A stretch of 64,000 bases of DNA from Numida meleagris (GCF_002078875.1 NC_034421.1:2853076-2917075); one strand, 5' to 3'. Counted from the stretch's first letter, positions 1-11,080 are shown. Made by a program: numbers and translations. The notes: generated by a model from the sequence alone, not told the origin.

Positions 1-77
1 ATTAATGGTTTGTCGCTCCGGCAGCGCCCAGACCCTCGCGCTGCCTTCAGATTTCCAACGATGTCTTCAGAGGAAAG

Positions 78-95
78 AAAAAAAAAAAAAAAAAA
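78..95. repeat. Poly-A run (A18)
   Basis: An uninterrupted run of 18 A lies just upstream of the CpG island. It is a simple repeat; no retroposon body with target duplications is visible beside it. Confidence 0.9.
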
Positions 96-897
96 GAGCG
101 GATCCGTCCTCCCTGCCTAGCTGGAAATAAAGCCAGTGCCTGTGCAGAGAGGAGCCGATTCGCCTGAAGTTTGGCACCTAAATCACCCCTGGCACCTCCC
201 CAGCCGCTGTGTGCGGGCAGCGGGGGGCAGTGGGCAGCAGGATGCTGCGGGGGGGACGGGAACGGGTCCTCATCCCCTCTGAAGCGCGGTGGGAGGGGAG
301 CGCTGGGGACGGGGAAGCTTGGCACGGTGTACCCTGCGGGACACAGGGGTGACCCCGGGGGAGCAGTGCCCGCCCCTCCCGCGCCCGGTTCAGCCGCTCC
401 GGGCTTGAGTCAGCTCTTCGTGCTCCGCGTGGATCGGTGCGCGGCGGGTACAGATGTAGCGGGGATGCGGAGCGCGGTGCCGAACGGGTTGGGGAGGGAA
501 GGTGAACGCGGAGGAGACGAGGGGGGGCCCGGGGGTGCAGCCCACCCGCTCCCACTCCTCCTCCGCGGCGATGGGCAGCGGCGCGACGTGGGTTGGGCAG
601 CACGGAGAGCCCCGCGGGCGCCCCGACGCCGCGGTGATGGGCGCTGGAGAGAGCTCGTGCCCCCCAAAGCGGGTCGGGGCCGTGCCCCCGCCCCCTCATC
701 CCCACCCCGCGCTGGGGGACGCTCCCACGACCTGGGCTGCCCACGCGTGTCCCGGCCCGGCCGCCCCCCGGGGTTGGGGCAGCGCCGCTCTGTGACAGCA
801 GAAAGTGGCTGGAAAGGGGCGAGGCGTCACACGCTCTGCCTCCGGGAGGCAGGGAAACGCTGAGGGACCGATGGGAAGGCATGAATGAATGAATCTC

Positions 898-988
898 CAT
901 AAAGAGCCCCAAGCAGCAGGGAGAGGGAGAGAGGAGGAGGAGGAAGGAGGAGAGGAAGAGCCGGAGCCGGGCAGCAGCAGCAGACGCG
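898..988 (+). promoter_or_regulatory. Core-promoter or 5'UTR candidate with TATA-like word
   Basis: A CATAAA word at 898-903 is a weak TATA variant. It is followed by a purine-rich GA/GGA tract at about 917-962 and a short CAG repeat at 971-983, typical of vertebrate 5'UTRs, directly before the ATG at 989. The transcription start is not resolved: it could lie about 30 bases after the TATA-like word, or further upstream if the promoter is the dispersed CpG-island type. GC-rich SP1-like and CRE-like words lie just upstream (about 808-830). Confidence 0.35.
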
Positions 989-998
989 ATGCCGGCAG
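989..998 (+). CDS. Candidate first coding exon, 10 coding bases, gene unidentified
   Basis: The ATG at 989 has a G at -3 and opens the residues Met-Pro-Ala followed by one base of the next codon. Base 998 is followed by GTAAGG, so the junction CAG|GTAAGG matches the vertebrate donor consensus closely. The exon would therefore end in phase 1. Support comes from its place in the CpG island and the UTR-like purine-rich lead. With only three complete codons the protein cannot be recognised. No downstream coding exon was found in the window, so the intron would exceed 60 kb, or the ATG is not used. If the donor is not used, the frame reads on to 1216 as low-complexity intron-like sequence, which looks unlike a protein. 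Confidence 0.4.
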
Positions 999-1502
999 GT
1001 AAGGAGATGCCGGCAGCTGCGCGCTCTGTGGTGCCCGGCAGGTTCGGGATCTCAGTCCAAGGGGGGGGCAGAAGCCACCGGGACCCCACGGGGGTTTGGG
1101 GGCTTGATGGGTTGTTTTCGTTCCTGCTTCCCTCCAAAATGTGGGATTCCCCAAACTTCCCAGCGCTATCGCCCCGCGTCCTGGGGCTTCTGGGTGGGGG
1201 GCGGCTCGGCGGCTGAGCCCCTTCCCCAGGGCAGCCCCCTCTGGGCTCGGGAGCCGTGCCCTGGCCCTGCCGCGCCGGGGTTGCTGCAGCTCCCTGCGGG
1301 GACACGTACCGGCGGCAGCAGCTGCCCCGCACCGCACAGGGGGGAGCCGTGGGGCTGCCCCGAGCCGGGCCCAGCACCCCCCCCGCAGCAATGTACCGAC
1401 CGCCTCCATCCACCCCCCAGGGAGGGGACGCCCAGCTCCGGACCCCCTTGCTTTGGAGGGACCGCTCTGAGATCCCCCCCTCCCCGCCAGTCCCTGCTGC
1501 GG

Positions 1503-1510
1503 TTACGTAA
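1503..1510. promoter_or_regulatory. Perfect TTACGTAA palindrome (D-box / NFIL3-PAR bZIP type)
   Basis: The 8-base palindrome TTACGTAA lies within the CpG island, about 500 bases after the candidate first exon. It is the core of the D-box bound by PAR bZIP factors (DBP, TEF, HLF) and the repressor NFIL3. The match is exact; function is inference. The word is AT-containing inside very GC-rich sequence, which makes a chance match less likely but not excluded. Confidence 0.4.
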
Positions 1511-1750
1511 GGTGCGTGGAGCCAGCGGTACCGCGGCCCGAAGCTCCGGGATTTCACCCAGGGAAGCCCAGAGCCGAGCCCGGCCCCGGCTGCCTGCCCC
1601 TCTCCCGCGTGCTGCGGGGACAGCGCAGGTGCGCGGCCGGGGGACAACTTCGCACACACGCACTCACACCACGCACGCTCCCACCCCCTGCCCTGCAGCT
1701 TTGCCTCTTGCGGCACATCTGCCCCTTCAACGCGTTAACGCTCGCCGTGC

Positions 1751-4440
1751 GCACCCGCAGAATTTGTTGGAGCAGCCAGCATACAGCAGGGCGATGCGTC
1801 CTGGAGGTGTTAGCACACGCACACCGCAGCGGGCTCAGGGTGAATTTCCCTGGTGCTGGATGCTCGGGCTCCCATCCCACCAGCACCGCAGGCCCGGAGG
1901 GCGGCTCTGCAGCTCCCACAGCTTTCCCCTCCCAGCCGAGGTGCCCTGAACAGGGATCGATAATGCCTTTCTGATTGGCTTCAATTCTCCATTCCAAGTA
2001 GTCACTGCATTAGGACTTGATTTTTCTCCCCTTTGACTCCCAGCCAGATTAGATTGTGAATTTGGCTGATTTCATGCAACTGGGGGAGGGAAGAGTCATA
2101 CAGCAAGAGAGAGAACTGAAATATCCTACAGGATCCCCTGGAGGGGAGAGAAATCAGGTCTAGATAAGAGCCTGTTCTCCCAGTCTGGATAATGCTTTCC
2201 TGTTTGATGATCAGAAAACACCAGATCCATCCTCTCGCTGGGACAGCTTACCTGTCTGTGAAAGGTCGGGCTTTTGGCTTGGACAAGGTACAAGGGTTAT
2301 TATTCTTACGAGCTATGGGTTATTTATTTCAGTTCTCCTGTCCCGTGCTAAATGTAAGATTGCACGGTGTGTGCAAACGGAAAGATGCGGTCGGCTCTTC
2401 GGAGGGGTCAGAGCCGAGCTCCAGCCATGATGCTGGGATTGGGACGGGACTGTGTCCAGGGAGAGCCCACTGCCTGTTTGCAAAGGCTCATCCCCCACTG
2501 GGGAAATATCAGGGAGTGTTTCTCAGTGCTTATTTTCTGTGTCAGCAAAGCCCTGTGTCCCTCTGGATGCAGCAGTCCCTTAGGATTCGGTGGCGGGGCT
2601 GTGAGGAGAAGCACAGGAACTCAGCAGCACCCGCAGATCCCAGCTGCCGGCACTTGGCTGCAAAGTGGCGTTCCCCCCAGCTTTGGTGACAGCCTGGGAT
2701 TACTCAGCAAAGGGCGCTGGGAGCAGAGGGACTCACAGAGAGCTGCTGCAGGAGGGGAGGATGCTGGCAGCTGGGTGCAGGGAGGCTGAGCTGTCTGTGG
2801 GTCGGGGGATGTAAAAGGGTGCGCGTCCCTGAGTGGTGTTTTGGGTGAGCTCGTGGGGAAAAAAAATGGGTTTGATTGTTATTATTTTTTATTTTCGTTG
2901 GTGTTCTGATCGCAGAGTCTGGGAAGGGGTTGAGAGAGTGTGATACAGCAGCACTGGGGCTGAGTGCTTTGTGGGGTGTGATGGACAGCTGCAGTGTGGG
3001 TCTGGAGGAGAGAAGACTGAGATGGGGCTCGGTGGGATGCCTATGGGGCTGTGCATGGCCCCACGCTGCAGGTGAGGAAGGAGGCAGAGCTGTGGCAGCA
3101 GGAGAGCTGTGGGGGCCTCCAGGTGAAGGGGCTGCAGCAGAGACCTCGCATCCTGTACACCCTTAGGAGAGTGTTGGTTGCATGAAGAAAGAACGTGAAA
3201 TAATGCACTGGGTGCAGCTTGGCCACCGAAGCAGTGAATATATGTGTGCCCCCTGGGTCCAGGAGGCATCTCTGTAATAGAAATAAATACTAAGAATTAT
3301 TGGGGAAAGGGGCACTCCGGGTGAGGGGTCCTCTTACCCCGTGTGCTGGGGCAGAGGGGTCTGGAGGAGGTGGCCCCGAGGGGGCAGGGGCAGCACATGG
3401 AAGGGAGCTGCAGGGAGACAGGAGGGGGCTGGGAGGTGGGAATGGAGTTGGTGAAGTTACAACAGCAGAAAGCTGTGCGCATTTAAAACCAAACAAACTG
3501 GAGAGGAAATCTCCAATATATATTTATTCCTCCCTCGTTACAGCATTTCTTCAGGAGCTGGGCAAGGGCATTCTCTGAAGCTTGCTCATATTTTTAAATC
3601 AGCAGGAATAAGTGTATGGAAATGTATGTGTTTTCCTGTATCAGCTGCGATCAGCTTTTAACTTTATTACAGCGAGCGCAGAGTTTTTGTGGGCCAAGCC
3701 CATTCACTGGATTTAATGGAGTTAAACTGCAGGCAGATTTGGCAACTAGTTTCCGTGTATATCTTTGTGCAATGGACAGGCAGAGATAATAAAATTTTAC
3801 ACTCTATATGGTATCTCTTAGGGAGAAGTCTTCCAATGTGCTTTACAAACAGCACGCATGTTTTGCTCCGATAGACGCTCATACCCAACCGTGAGGCACT
3901 TCAGTGCTGCTGCTTCTCCCTTCCTCGGTGCAATGTGTGCGCGCTCAGATACGCCCGCTTGATTTTCACATGACGCCTTCCTTGCAAATGTCCCGAGCCA
4001 TTTCTTTCCTTTGGCTGCACTGGGCTGTAATTCCGATTGGGAACTCGGGGTAGTGAGCTGTGAGGGCTCGGGGGGAGGGAGAGTGATGCACGCAACGCCT
4101 CTTGCTAAATGCCCACCGCGCTTGTGGCTGGGACAGCTCTGCAAGGCCACGTCCCAGCACCTGCCGTGGGCACGATGTCTGTGCAGCCTTTGGGGCTGGG
4201 GGTTCCCTCTCCCTGGGTGCTGCTCCCCTATTTCCAGCGGTGGTCGGCCTGCCCTGGTCAGGCTGAGGTCTGCATGGGGTCCTTGGTGGGGTAACGTGGA
4301 GGAAGGCATTGCTGGAAGCCGGGTTTGTTTGGTAACGAAGCGTTCCTGCGGGCTGTGGACTAACGAGCCGCAGACCTGTGGCTGCTGGGCAAAGTAGGGG
4401 GGGGGCTGGAGGGCTGAACTCATCCGTTATGCAGCTCTGA
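1751..4440. other. Non-coding sequence downstream of the island; no gene seen
   Basis: Mixed-composition sequence with no credible exon. Around 1965-2080 there is a cluster of regulatory-like words: an inverted CCAAT box (ATTGG), an M-CAT/TEAD word (CATTCCA) and a TCF/LEF-like CCTTTGA. Around 3330-3450 the plus strand is G-rich with several closely spaced GGG runs. A second AT-rich, enhancer-like patch covers about 3650-3800. Frames here are short and without recognisable domains. Confidence 0.5.
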
Positions 4441-4540
4441 CTTATCGCACGGCCGTCGCTGCCCCGTGCGGAGCATGGGCTGCGTAGGACCGAGGAGAGG
4501 TGATAGAGCGATACGGGATGAACGCCGAACAACGGTGAGT
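4440..4540 (+). other. CpG-enriched patch with ATG and splice-donor-like junction
   Basis: CpG dinucleotides are locally frequent. An ATG at 4518 is followed 17 bases later by GTGAGT (4535-4540), giving a donor-like ACG|GTGAGT. If used as a first exon it would end in phase 2, which differs from the candidate exon at 989-998, so it would not splice in frame to the same acceptor. It is therefore only a weak alternative-first-exon candidate. Confidence 0.2.
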
Positions 4541-4654
4541 GACAAGGACATAAATCTGGAGATTCTGGCGACGTTAAAACAAATGGCGAGTAGTGAGGCG
4601 TGAGACGTATGCGATGTCAAAAGAGCCCTACAACGTGTTTATAACCCTGCTCAG

Positions 4655-4745
4655 GATTTGCCGGGCCTCCTAAATAATGCATTAATTCAATTACGCATTC
4701 TTAATTAGTGTTTGCTCAAACTGGAGCAACATCATTAATTTGCTT
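4655..4745. promoter_or_regulatory. Homeodomain-word cluster, enhancer-like
   Basis: An abrupt AT-rich island carries several TAAT/ATTA words in close order (ATTAATTCAATTA, TTAATTAG, CATTAATT) after a CpG-containing flank. This density is typical of deeply conserved vertebrate developmental enhancers. Conservation itself cannot be judged from one sequence. Confidence 0.3.
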
Positions 4746-5224
4746 TTGCTGCCTCTTATTTTTAGTTTTGCTTGTTTTGTGGATTTCGGTTGATTCTTTC
4801 CCCTCTGCTTTGAGCCGGGTAGCGCACAGCTGCACGCTCACACCACGAGCCGCAGCCTCTCTGCTTCTGCTCTCTGCTATGAATAGTTCCACGCTCACAA
4901 GCTGCACAGCGCTGACCCGGCCCCGTCACTGGGGGAAGAGGCAGAAAAAGGGACCCAGGTGTGAAGCCGAGCAGCGTGCTGGGGCGGGATCAGGCCTTGG
5001 GGTGCAACTTAGGGACGCCCCAAGCAGGGAGATTACTGCATGCACGGAGCGGTGTGTTGTCCTCCTAGCAGATCAGGGAGGCCAGCACGAGCCTGCTCTC
5101 CCCACACGGCTCCCAGCAGTGGAGGAGAGCTTGCCCTAAGCTTGCAGCGCACAGGTTGGGCTTTTCCCTCCCCCTTCCCTGTTTCTTCCTGTTCAGAAAT
5201 TCTTTGCTTCCCTTCCCCGCCCTC

Positions 5225-5332
5225 TGCCCACGCTCTCCCCGCTCGGAGGCGAGCGGTGCCATCTCGAAAGCCCCATTCATCACCGCCCGCTCGTGAGGCT
5301 CGCAGCCGCCGCTCAATTGATGGACTGCGGCG
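5225..5332 (+). other. Small CpG cluster ending in ATG plus splice donor; alternative first exon candidate
   Basis: About a hundred bases are CpG-rich after a long pyrimidine tract (about 5155-5225). An ATG at 5320-5322 begins Met-Asp-Cys-Gly plus one base, then GTGAGT starts at 5333. The 13 coding bases leave phase 1, the same phase as the candidate exon ending at 998, so both could splice in frame to the same downstream exon. The Kozak context is weak at -3 (T) but has G at +4. If read through without splicing, the frame stops at once (TGA in GTGAGTGA). Confidence 0.3.
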
Positions 5333-5640
5333 GTGAGTGAATTTAAAATCATTACGCTCCTGAGACAGCTCTTAAATATGACAAGATGAAAATCAAATCT
5401 GTAGGAAGCCCCGAGAAGGGGTGTCTCCGGCCAAAGAATGCTGCGTGACCGTGGGGGCTGTTTGGGGCTGGGGGAGACCCCACTGACTGCTCTGCGCCCA
5501 TGGGGTGGGAGGGGACAGGAGGAGAAATGAGCAGAAATATTTCACCTCGTTAAGAAGAGTGTTGTATAAAGCTGTCTGTCTGCTGTCTGCCTAATGCTTT
5601 GCATGAATTAATGAGCTGATTGATTAGGGAAGGCTTGCAG
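5333..5640. promoter_or_regulatory. AT-rich enhancer-like segments after the small CpG cluster
   Basis: Two patches, about 5338-5400 and 5555-5632, are AT-rich with words such as AATTTAAAATCATTA, TTGCATGAATTAATGAG and TGATTGATTAG. They contain homeobox (TAAT), PBX/HOX-like (TGATTGAT) and POU-like words. They stand out from the GC-richer neighbours. Confidence 0.3.
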
Positions 5641-8600
5641 CAGCCAGGTGAGGGAGATGGTTCTCGTCCTCCCGTTACAGATGGGGGTGAGGATTAGGGC
5701 TTCCAAGCTTCTCACATTAGTGAACGCCATGATTAAGACATCTGCCTGTGTCTTGTTTCACTGATTGATTGATCTGATTTCTGGATGCTTTTTGGTGTTG
5801 GAGCAGCTGCGAGCGCTCTGTGGCTGATCTCAGTCCCGCGGAGACTCAGCTGGGGATCCCATCTCTGCCGTGCGCTCAATCTTCCAGCGTGTTTGTGGCA
5901 AAACCCAGCAGCCTGCTTTTGGCTGTTTGTAAGCGACAGTCTCATCTCCTGCCGCTGGATGAGATGAGCTCTCACCGTTCCTTGCGGTGTCGGCTGTTTA
6001 ATGTGCCATCCTCTCGCCATCCAGTCTTTACCAGGCAGAGCTGGCTGTGAGCATCCCCGCGTTCCTCAAAGCTGCTCTCCTGACACCTGTGGCTCGTAGC
6101 AGTCCGCCTGCTGACCGCCGGGTGCATCTCTCCTCTCTGCTGAGACGAGCACAGCTTCCCAAGAACAGTGCGCTGAGCAAATGTCACTCTTCAGCCCCAA
6201 AATCTATCAAAAAAAAAAAAATGACAGCAGCTGTAAGCATTAATCATCCCATATCATCAAAATAAAGTCACTGCAGCAGAGCGTTGTCATAGGATAAATG
6301 TCTCAACTTCGGTGCTGTCCCAGGTGTGGTTTTTTTTCCATCTCCCTGCTCAGAGTCATGCTGAGGAGTTTGGGGCATAGGAACACCTGATGCTGCTCTA
6401 CCCAACCCCTGCCCCGTGATATGGTTTAGAAGAGCAGCCCTGTGCTTGTCCTGCCCCTGCTCAGGGCATGGGAGGTACGAAAGCTGCAGACAGATGGAGA
6501 AAGGGAGAGGGATGGGGCATCTCGGGACCTGAGGGTCAGCAGATGTAGGGCTGGTGTTGAGCTGACCAGCTCCTGGGGATGTGGGAGTGACTGTGGTCGT
6601 GTCACTTCCAGCTGCCTTCCCCTGGGAAAGCAGCGCTGAGCTGTGAGTGATGAAGGCTGCGTGAGGCCTGAGGGGATGGAGAGCTGCTGCCTGCCCTCTG
6701 GAAGTGTCTTTTCTGCTCGAGGTGTGAGAGTTCAGACCAATCTCCTGTGTTTTATGGTGCTGCTGAACTTTTACCTGTCTGGGTTTCAGTCTCTGTCCCT
6801 GAAGGCTGTGGCACCTGGTCCATGCTGGGAAAATACTGGGCTGTGCAAAGAGCTGGGCTTGGGGTGGGCTCTGCTGCTGTGCCCCAGCTGTGTGGCTGGG
6901 GTGGATGGAGCCTGTCCTGCTCTGCTCCCCATGTGCAGGGGCTTTGTTCTGTCCTGCCAACTCAGCCTGTCCCCACTGCAAGACTTCCCTGGAGCAAACG
7001 TGCCCACTTGGTTGTCTGCTGTCCCCCATTTACATTGTATAGGGAAACCCTGAGGTACGGGCACAGGAGCAACGCAATCACTTCTGGAGAACACCTACCA
7101 CCGAGGAGTAAAAGCAAAGCTTCAATAAATCGTCACGTTTCAACAGCTGTTCCAGTTCACAAAGGAGCAGAATTTGGGCGGTGGAGTTTGTGCAACAGCT
7201 TCACGTTTAAGGAAAGGAGGAGAAATAAATCTGTGGTATGCAGTCCTTACAGCTTCCTGAGAAATGCACGCAGAGGGAATGTCACCGCTCGATGAGTTCG
7301 GCGTTTGTTACTACTTTTGCTGTGTGGGTCTGTTTGCTAATCTAGAGCTTCAGGAATGGTTTTGCAGAAAAGCTGCTGTCTTCTATGTTAAACTCCTTTT
7401 CAACTGTAGGCTAATTTTTAGTTCTCTAGATTATACATTGACTTGAATGAAAAAAACAAACAGCTAGACTCTTCTGCATGGCTTTCTTCTCCCTGTGAAG
7501 AATTACCTTCCTATTCTGATTTTTTTTCCCTGTCTGATCTCTATCTTAATAAGAAAACAGCAATAATGCAGTATTGTGTTGTATAGCCCTTAGGACAACT
7601 CTTTTGCATTGGAACCCTGACTTGTGGCAGTGGGCAGAGTACTGCACTTTTCATTTTAATTAGCTCAGTCTAGGCTGGGAAATACGTGTATTTTACCTAT
7701 TGATCTTGCTTTTCTCCCCATTCACTTTGAAGTTCCGTTGCCTGTATTTTCAGCAGGCCAAATCCTAGCTGTCGGTCCCAACCCAGACTTGGTTCTGTGG
7801 GTTTGGCTCTGAGCAGCTCGCTGGGGCTGCTGAGCTGCAGGTGATCCACTCCAGCCCTGAGACCCAGATGGGAAAACAGCCTTCAGAACTGGTCACATCC
7901 TTCATGGCCATCAGAGAGCCCCTTACGGAAGCTGGGGGAACCATGCCTTGTGGGGAAACCTGGAGGCGAAGTGGCATTATCTGGGACATTGCTGCTGGGA
8001 CTGTGTCCTCTGACACCTGCTTCTGCTCCAACCACAAAACCCAATTCCCTTCTTTGTCCCCAGTTTTGCAGCGCGAGGAAATTTGGGCTTAATTTTAAAC
8101 GTTCTCCTGAATCTTGGTGACGGCAGATTGACGCAAGCGTGTGCTGGAGCGGGGCCTGTTCTCTTATGCATATGGATGCGTACACAGCTGTAAGCGTTTT
8201 CCATCTTTAGGCTTCCGCATCCGAGTGAGATCTTCTCCCCCTCCCCGCCTTGTGCTGTGGCCTCCAGGGGGGAGGATATTGGGGTGACCTGAGTGGAGAA
8301 GTGCTCACCCATGGGACATGGAGGACACCCACGATCCAGTCAGATACCTTCAGTGATGCTCCTCGCTTTGAGGAGCTGGAATGAGATCTTTCTCCATCAA
8401 AAGCACGCAACAGCCTGCATACTTGGAACTTGCTGAGGCTGGAAAAATGAATGAATTCCTTAACCAGTGAGGTTTGGGTGGCCTTTCTGGGTGCTCTGGT
8501 GGTTGTCTGTCAACTAGGCCAGAGCTGGTTTGGTGTTGGCCAATGCTATGCTGTGGGATGGCATGCTGGTGCACCCTCACCCCTGGTTAACCTCATTTCT

Positions 8601-9170
8601 AAAATATCATTGTCTCTAAAAAGGAGACAACCCAGGCAGATCTGTGTGGGTTTCTTCCTCCTGAAATATTTCCTTACTTCCTATGGCCAGGTTGAAGAAG
8701 ATGCTCCCTCTGCTGAAAGTGTTCTCTGATATCCCTAAATAGGATTCTGCAGCCTCCCGTGGTTAAAGTGCTTAGTTAAGGTCCAAGGTGTTTTTTATCC
8801 CGGTTTGGTCTTTCCCCACCAGAGTGCAGGGTTTGTAGTGATGAGCAAATCAGGGCTTATCGCGGCGGTGGGAAGAAGGGCTGTGAGTGCCGGATTCGTG
8901 CTCACACAGGCAGGGAAGTGCATTAATTTTTCCACATCAGTAGGAGCTGAAGCTGTTGCTAAAGGTGCCTCTAGCTGCCAGGAGTGAGATACTGAATGGC
9001 AGAAGGGGGGCAGAAACCTGTGTAGAACACTTACATGTGTATTTTATGCCTTGGAAAGCCCTCTTTAAGATGTATCCCAGGAGCTGGTCTGCTGTTGGCC
9101 ACAAAACAGGTGGCTTGGGCTCCCTGGTGATGCTGCTGGAGCACGCTCTCTGTGGCTCTCTTGACTTTGA
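5641..9170. other. Non-coding stretch; no gene seen
   Basis: No exon with credible coding content was found. Frames of up to 253 codons (for example 6268-7029 minus) are compositionally ordinary, without domains or repeats, and look like chance. A short A13 run lies near 6210. A hairpin with 7-base arms TTGTCTC/GAGACAA lies at 8610-8630. An AT-rich patch lies at about 7400-7750. Confidence 0.5.
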
Positions 9171-9171
9171 G

Positions 9172-9262
9172 TGACATGGTTTAGTGGGCATGGCAGTGAT
9201 GGGTTGATGGTTGGACTAGATGATCTTAGAGGTCTTTTCCAACTTTAATGATTTTATGATTT
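9172..9262 (+). mobile_element. CR1 LINE 3' end fragment
   Basis: The text from GACATGGTTTAGTGGGCATG through TTGGACTAGATGATCTTAGA to the tail AATGATTTTATGATTT matches the well-known 3' end of avian CR1 retrotransposons, whose terminus is a short tandem of an ATTCTATG-type octamer. It is the usual severely 5'-truncated copy, without coding potential, inserted in the plus orientation. Confidence 0.85.
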
Positions 9263-9549
9263 CACTAATTTGATCCAGAGATGTGAATGAGGGAGCCCTG
9301 GGCTGGCTGGAGGGGCTGCAGCAAGCCAGCAGCTGCTATGGGTCAGCACAGGGTCTGGCTGGGATGGCTGTTTCCCTCTCCTATGTAAAAACTCCCTTAA
9401 AGGTGGGATGCTGTGGTGACACCTGCTGCGGAGGGACCTGGGATGCATTGGCTGCAGTCAGGACAAAGTTACCTTCCCAATTACTGCCTCTGGCAGTACA
9501 TGCTGGAGGAGAAGGAAAGGCAATAAGAGAAATGAGCCTCTGTTTATCG

Positions 9550-9660
9550 TCCTGAAGGTCTGTCCGTTAGCTAATGAGGCAGATGGCTGAGCCTCTTATT
9601 AAATGATGCTTCTTAGCACTTCTGTAGAGTTATAGGTAGTAACTCATTTAAACCAGAGCT
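9550..9660. promoter_or_regulatory. AT-rich patch with homeodomain words
   Basis: The stretch carries GTTAGCTAATGAGG and CTTATTAAATGATG words followed by an AT-rich run. It is similar in character to the larger enhancer-like patches downstream. Confidence 0.2.
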
Positions 9661-9884
9661 CTGTATTGACAAGGGGCTCAGAACAGCACCTCCTCCCGCC
9701 CGTGATCTGATTTCAGTGTGCTGGTGGTGCTGGGGCCGGGGGCAGGTCGGGGCCACGGCAAACTGTGTGCAGTGAATCCAACCTGCAGGGAACCGGGCTC
9801 AGCCCTGGGCGCAGTGGCTTTGTAAGGCAACACCTCGGCGTTACTCAGCTGAAAAGCAGGCTGCTTTGTCCAGTGGGTAGCAAT

Positions 9885-10345
9885 GTTGATGGAAGTGATA
9901 TTTAATCCAAGAAAATACATGATACATAGTCTAGGGTTCCTTGCTTATCCATCATATAATGCAGTTCATGGGGATTAAATATCCGTCCTGTAAAGTTGTT
10001 TGAGATCAGTGTTGTTATTTGTTTTGCAAATGATGCTGACAGGGATGCTGAGAGCTATTGATTACCAATAGTTCTTTAAAAATTACTATTATAGTGCAAA
10101 TTATGAGGCTTGGGGATATCCAGTTATATGATAATTGAAAGGCATTGGTGTGTTATGACATGCATCATAATAAATTTGCTCTTCGTATGTAATGGAGGTT
10201 GAAAGGGACACAAGATTTATGACTGAAAACATAAGCTGTCTGCCATGGTATGTCCAAGGGAACATGATGGAATTGCCTAGTTGTTCACTGTGGCAAAAAG
10301 TAATAATGATTAGGAAAGCAATTTAGTTAAAAATGGAGAAAAAAA
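9885..10345. promoter_or_regulatory. Long AT-rich enhancer-like block
   Basis: About 450 bases of AT-rich, non-repetitive sequence contain POU-like (TTTGCAAATGATG), homeodomain (ATTGATTACCAATAG, AATAATGATTAGG) and SOX-like words. A small inverted repeat CTATTG/CAATAG with a 5-base spacer is at 10055-10071. No open frame of note crosses it. The unbroken, low-repeat texture resembles conserved non-coding elements near developmental regulators. Confidence 0.35.
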
Positions 10346-10994
10346 AACAAAACGCCCTTATTCTGAGCAAGATCTCCTTTATCTTCTTGTGAAAATAGGT
10401 AAGCCACTCCTCTAATTCACGAATAGCTGAAATCCCCCATCACTCTCCCATCCTCCATTCCAGGAGTGCCTACAAAGCACTGCACAGGTGGCAGCTGCAC
10501 TGCTGGGCCTGGGGAGCAATGCTCTGCTGGATTTGCTGGGAAAGGCTTCGCCAATCTCATGGCTGTGGCTATGATAACAGTGCAAACGAGAGCCCTCGGT
10601 TGCCCTTGTGGGATGGAGGACACTTGGGTTGGGTTGTGTGCTCTCATCCTGATGATGACTGTGTGGTAATGCAATCATTTGATTTCCATGCTCCACGGCA
10701 AGGCCTTCAGTCCTCCATGCTGGGGAGGAGCCGAAGAGCTGCCCTGGGCTATGGTGACTTGAGCAGAGTCACAAGAACCTTCCCTGCCTTGGGGACAGTG
10801 CAGGGTGCTGTGACCTTGGCCGCGGTGCTGCTTTCAGTCTCCTTTCCATCCCGGCAGGCACAGAGGGCTGTAGGGAGGGCTCCGTGGTGGGTAATGCATG
10901 CAGGAAGGTGTGCAGAGTGAAGGTTAAATCAGACGCCTTTCACCGTGGCCATTCTCTGCTCCTGGCATCCTGCTGCAAATACCAAATGACGGCA

Positions 10995-11002
10995 ATGCAA
11001 AT
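10995..11002 (+). promoter_or_regulatory. POU octamer ATGCAAAT
   Basis: An exact octamer motif, the recognition site of OCT/POU factors, lies about 80 bases before a strong inverted repeat. A single octamer is a weak predictor of function. Confidence 0.3.
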
Positions 11003-11080
11003 AAGCCGTTTCCTCATCGCGCTGCTGATCTATGGGAGAGCCCACAGACAGCGAATGCCTGGGTCTGTGCTCTCTATTAT

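Larger units (their letters stand above)
150..1750. promoter_or_regulatory. CpG island, probable promoter of a plus-strand gene
   Basis: The stretch is very GC-rich and keeps many CpG dinucleotides, unlike almost all of the remaining window. Such islands mark promoters of housekeeping and developmental genes in vertebrates (established knowledge). A candidate first exon with a good splice donor sits inside it on the plus strand, which suggests rightward transcription. Long frames on both strands across the island (for example 178-1716 minus and 171-863 plus) are explained by the scarcity of AT-rich stop codons and are not treated as genes. Divergent transcription to the left cannot be excluded. 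Confidence 0.8.

Noticed and set aside
178..1716. 512-codon minus-strand frame and several overlapping frames in the CpG island
   Set aside because: The region is so GC-rich that stop codons are rare in all frames. The peptides are Pro/Gly/Arg/Ala low complexity, and frames overlap on both strands.
1104..1949. 281-codon plus-strand frame downstream of the candidate first exon
   Set aside because: Pro/Ser/Arg-rich, composition-driven frame in the island, without a recognisable domain; it overlaps the presumed intron.
3405..3450. G-quadruplex-like run of GGG tracts
   Set aside because: Loop lengths are uneven and one is long; common in GC-rich avian DNA and not distinctive enough.
6268..7029. 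253-codon minus-strand frame
   Set aside because: Gln/Ser/Pro/His-rich peptide with no domain, no splice context and no coding signature beyond lack of stops.
8610..8630. 7-base-arm hairpin TTGTCTC/GAGACAA as possible small RNA
   Set aside because: The stem is far too short for a miRNA precursor, and no other RNA-gene signal is present.
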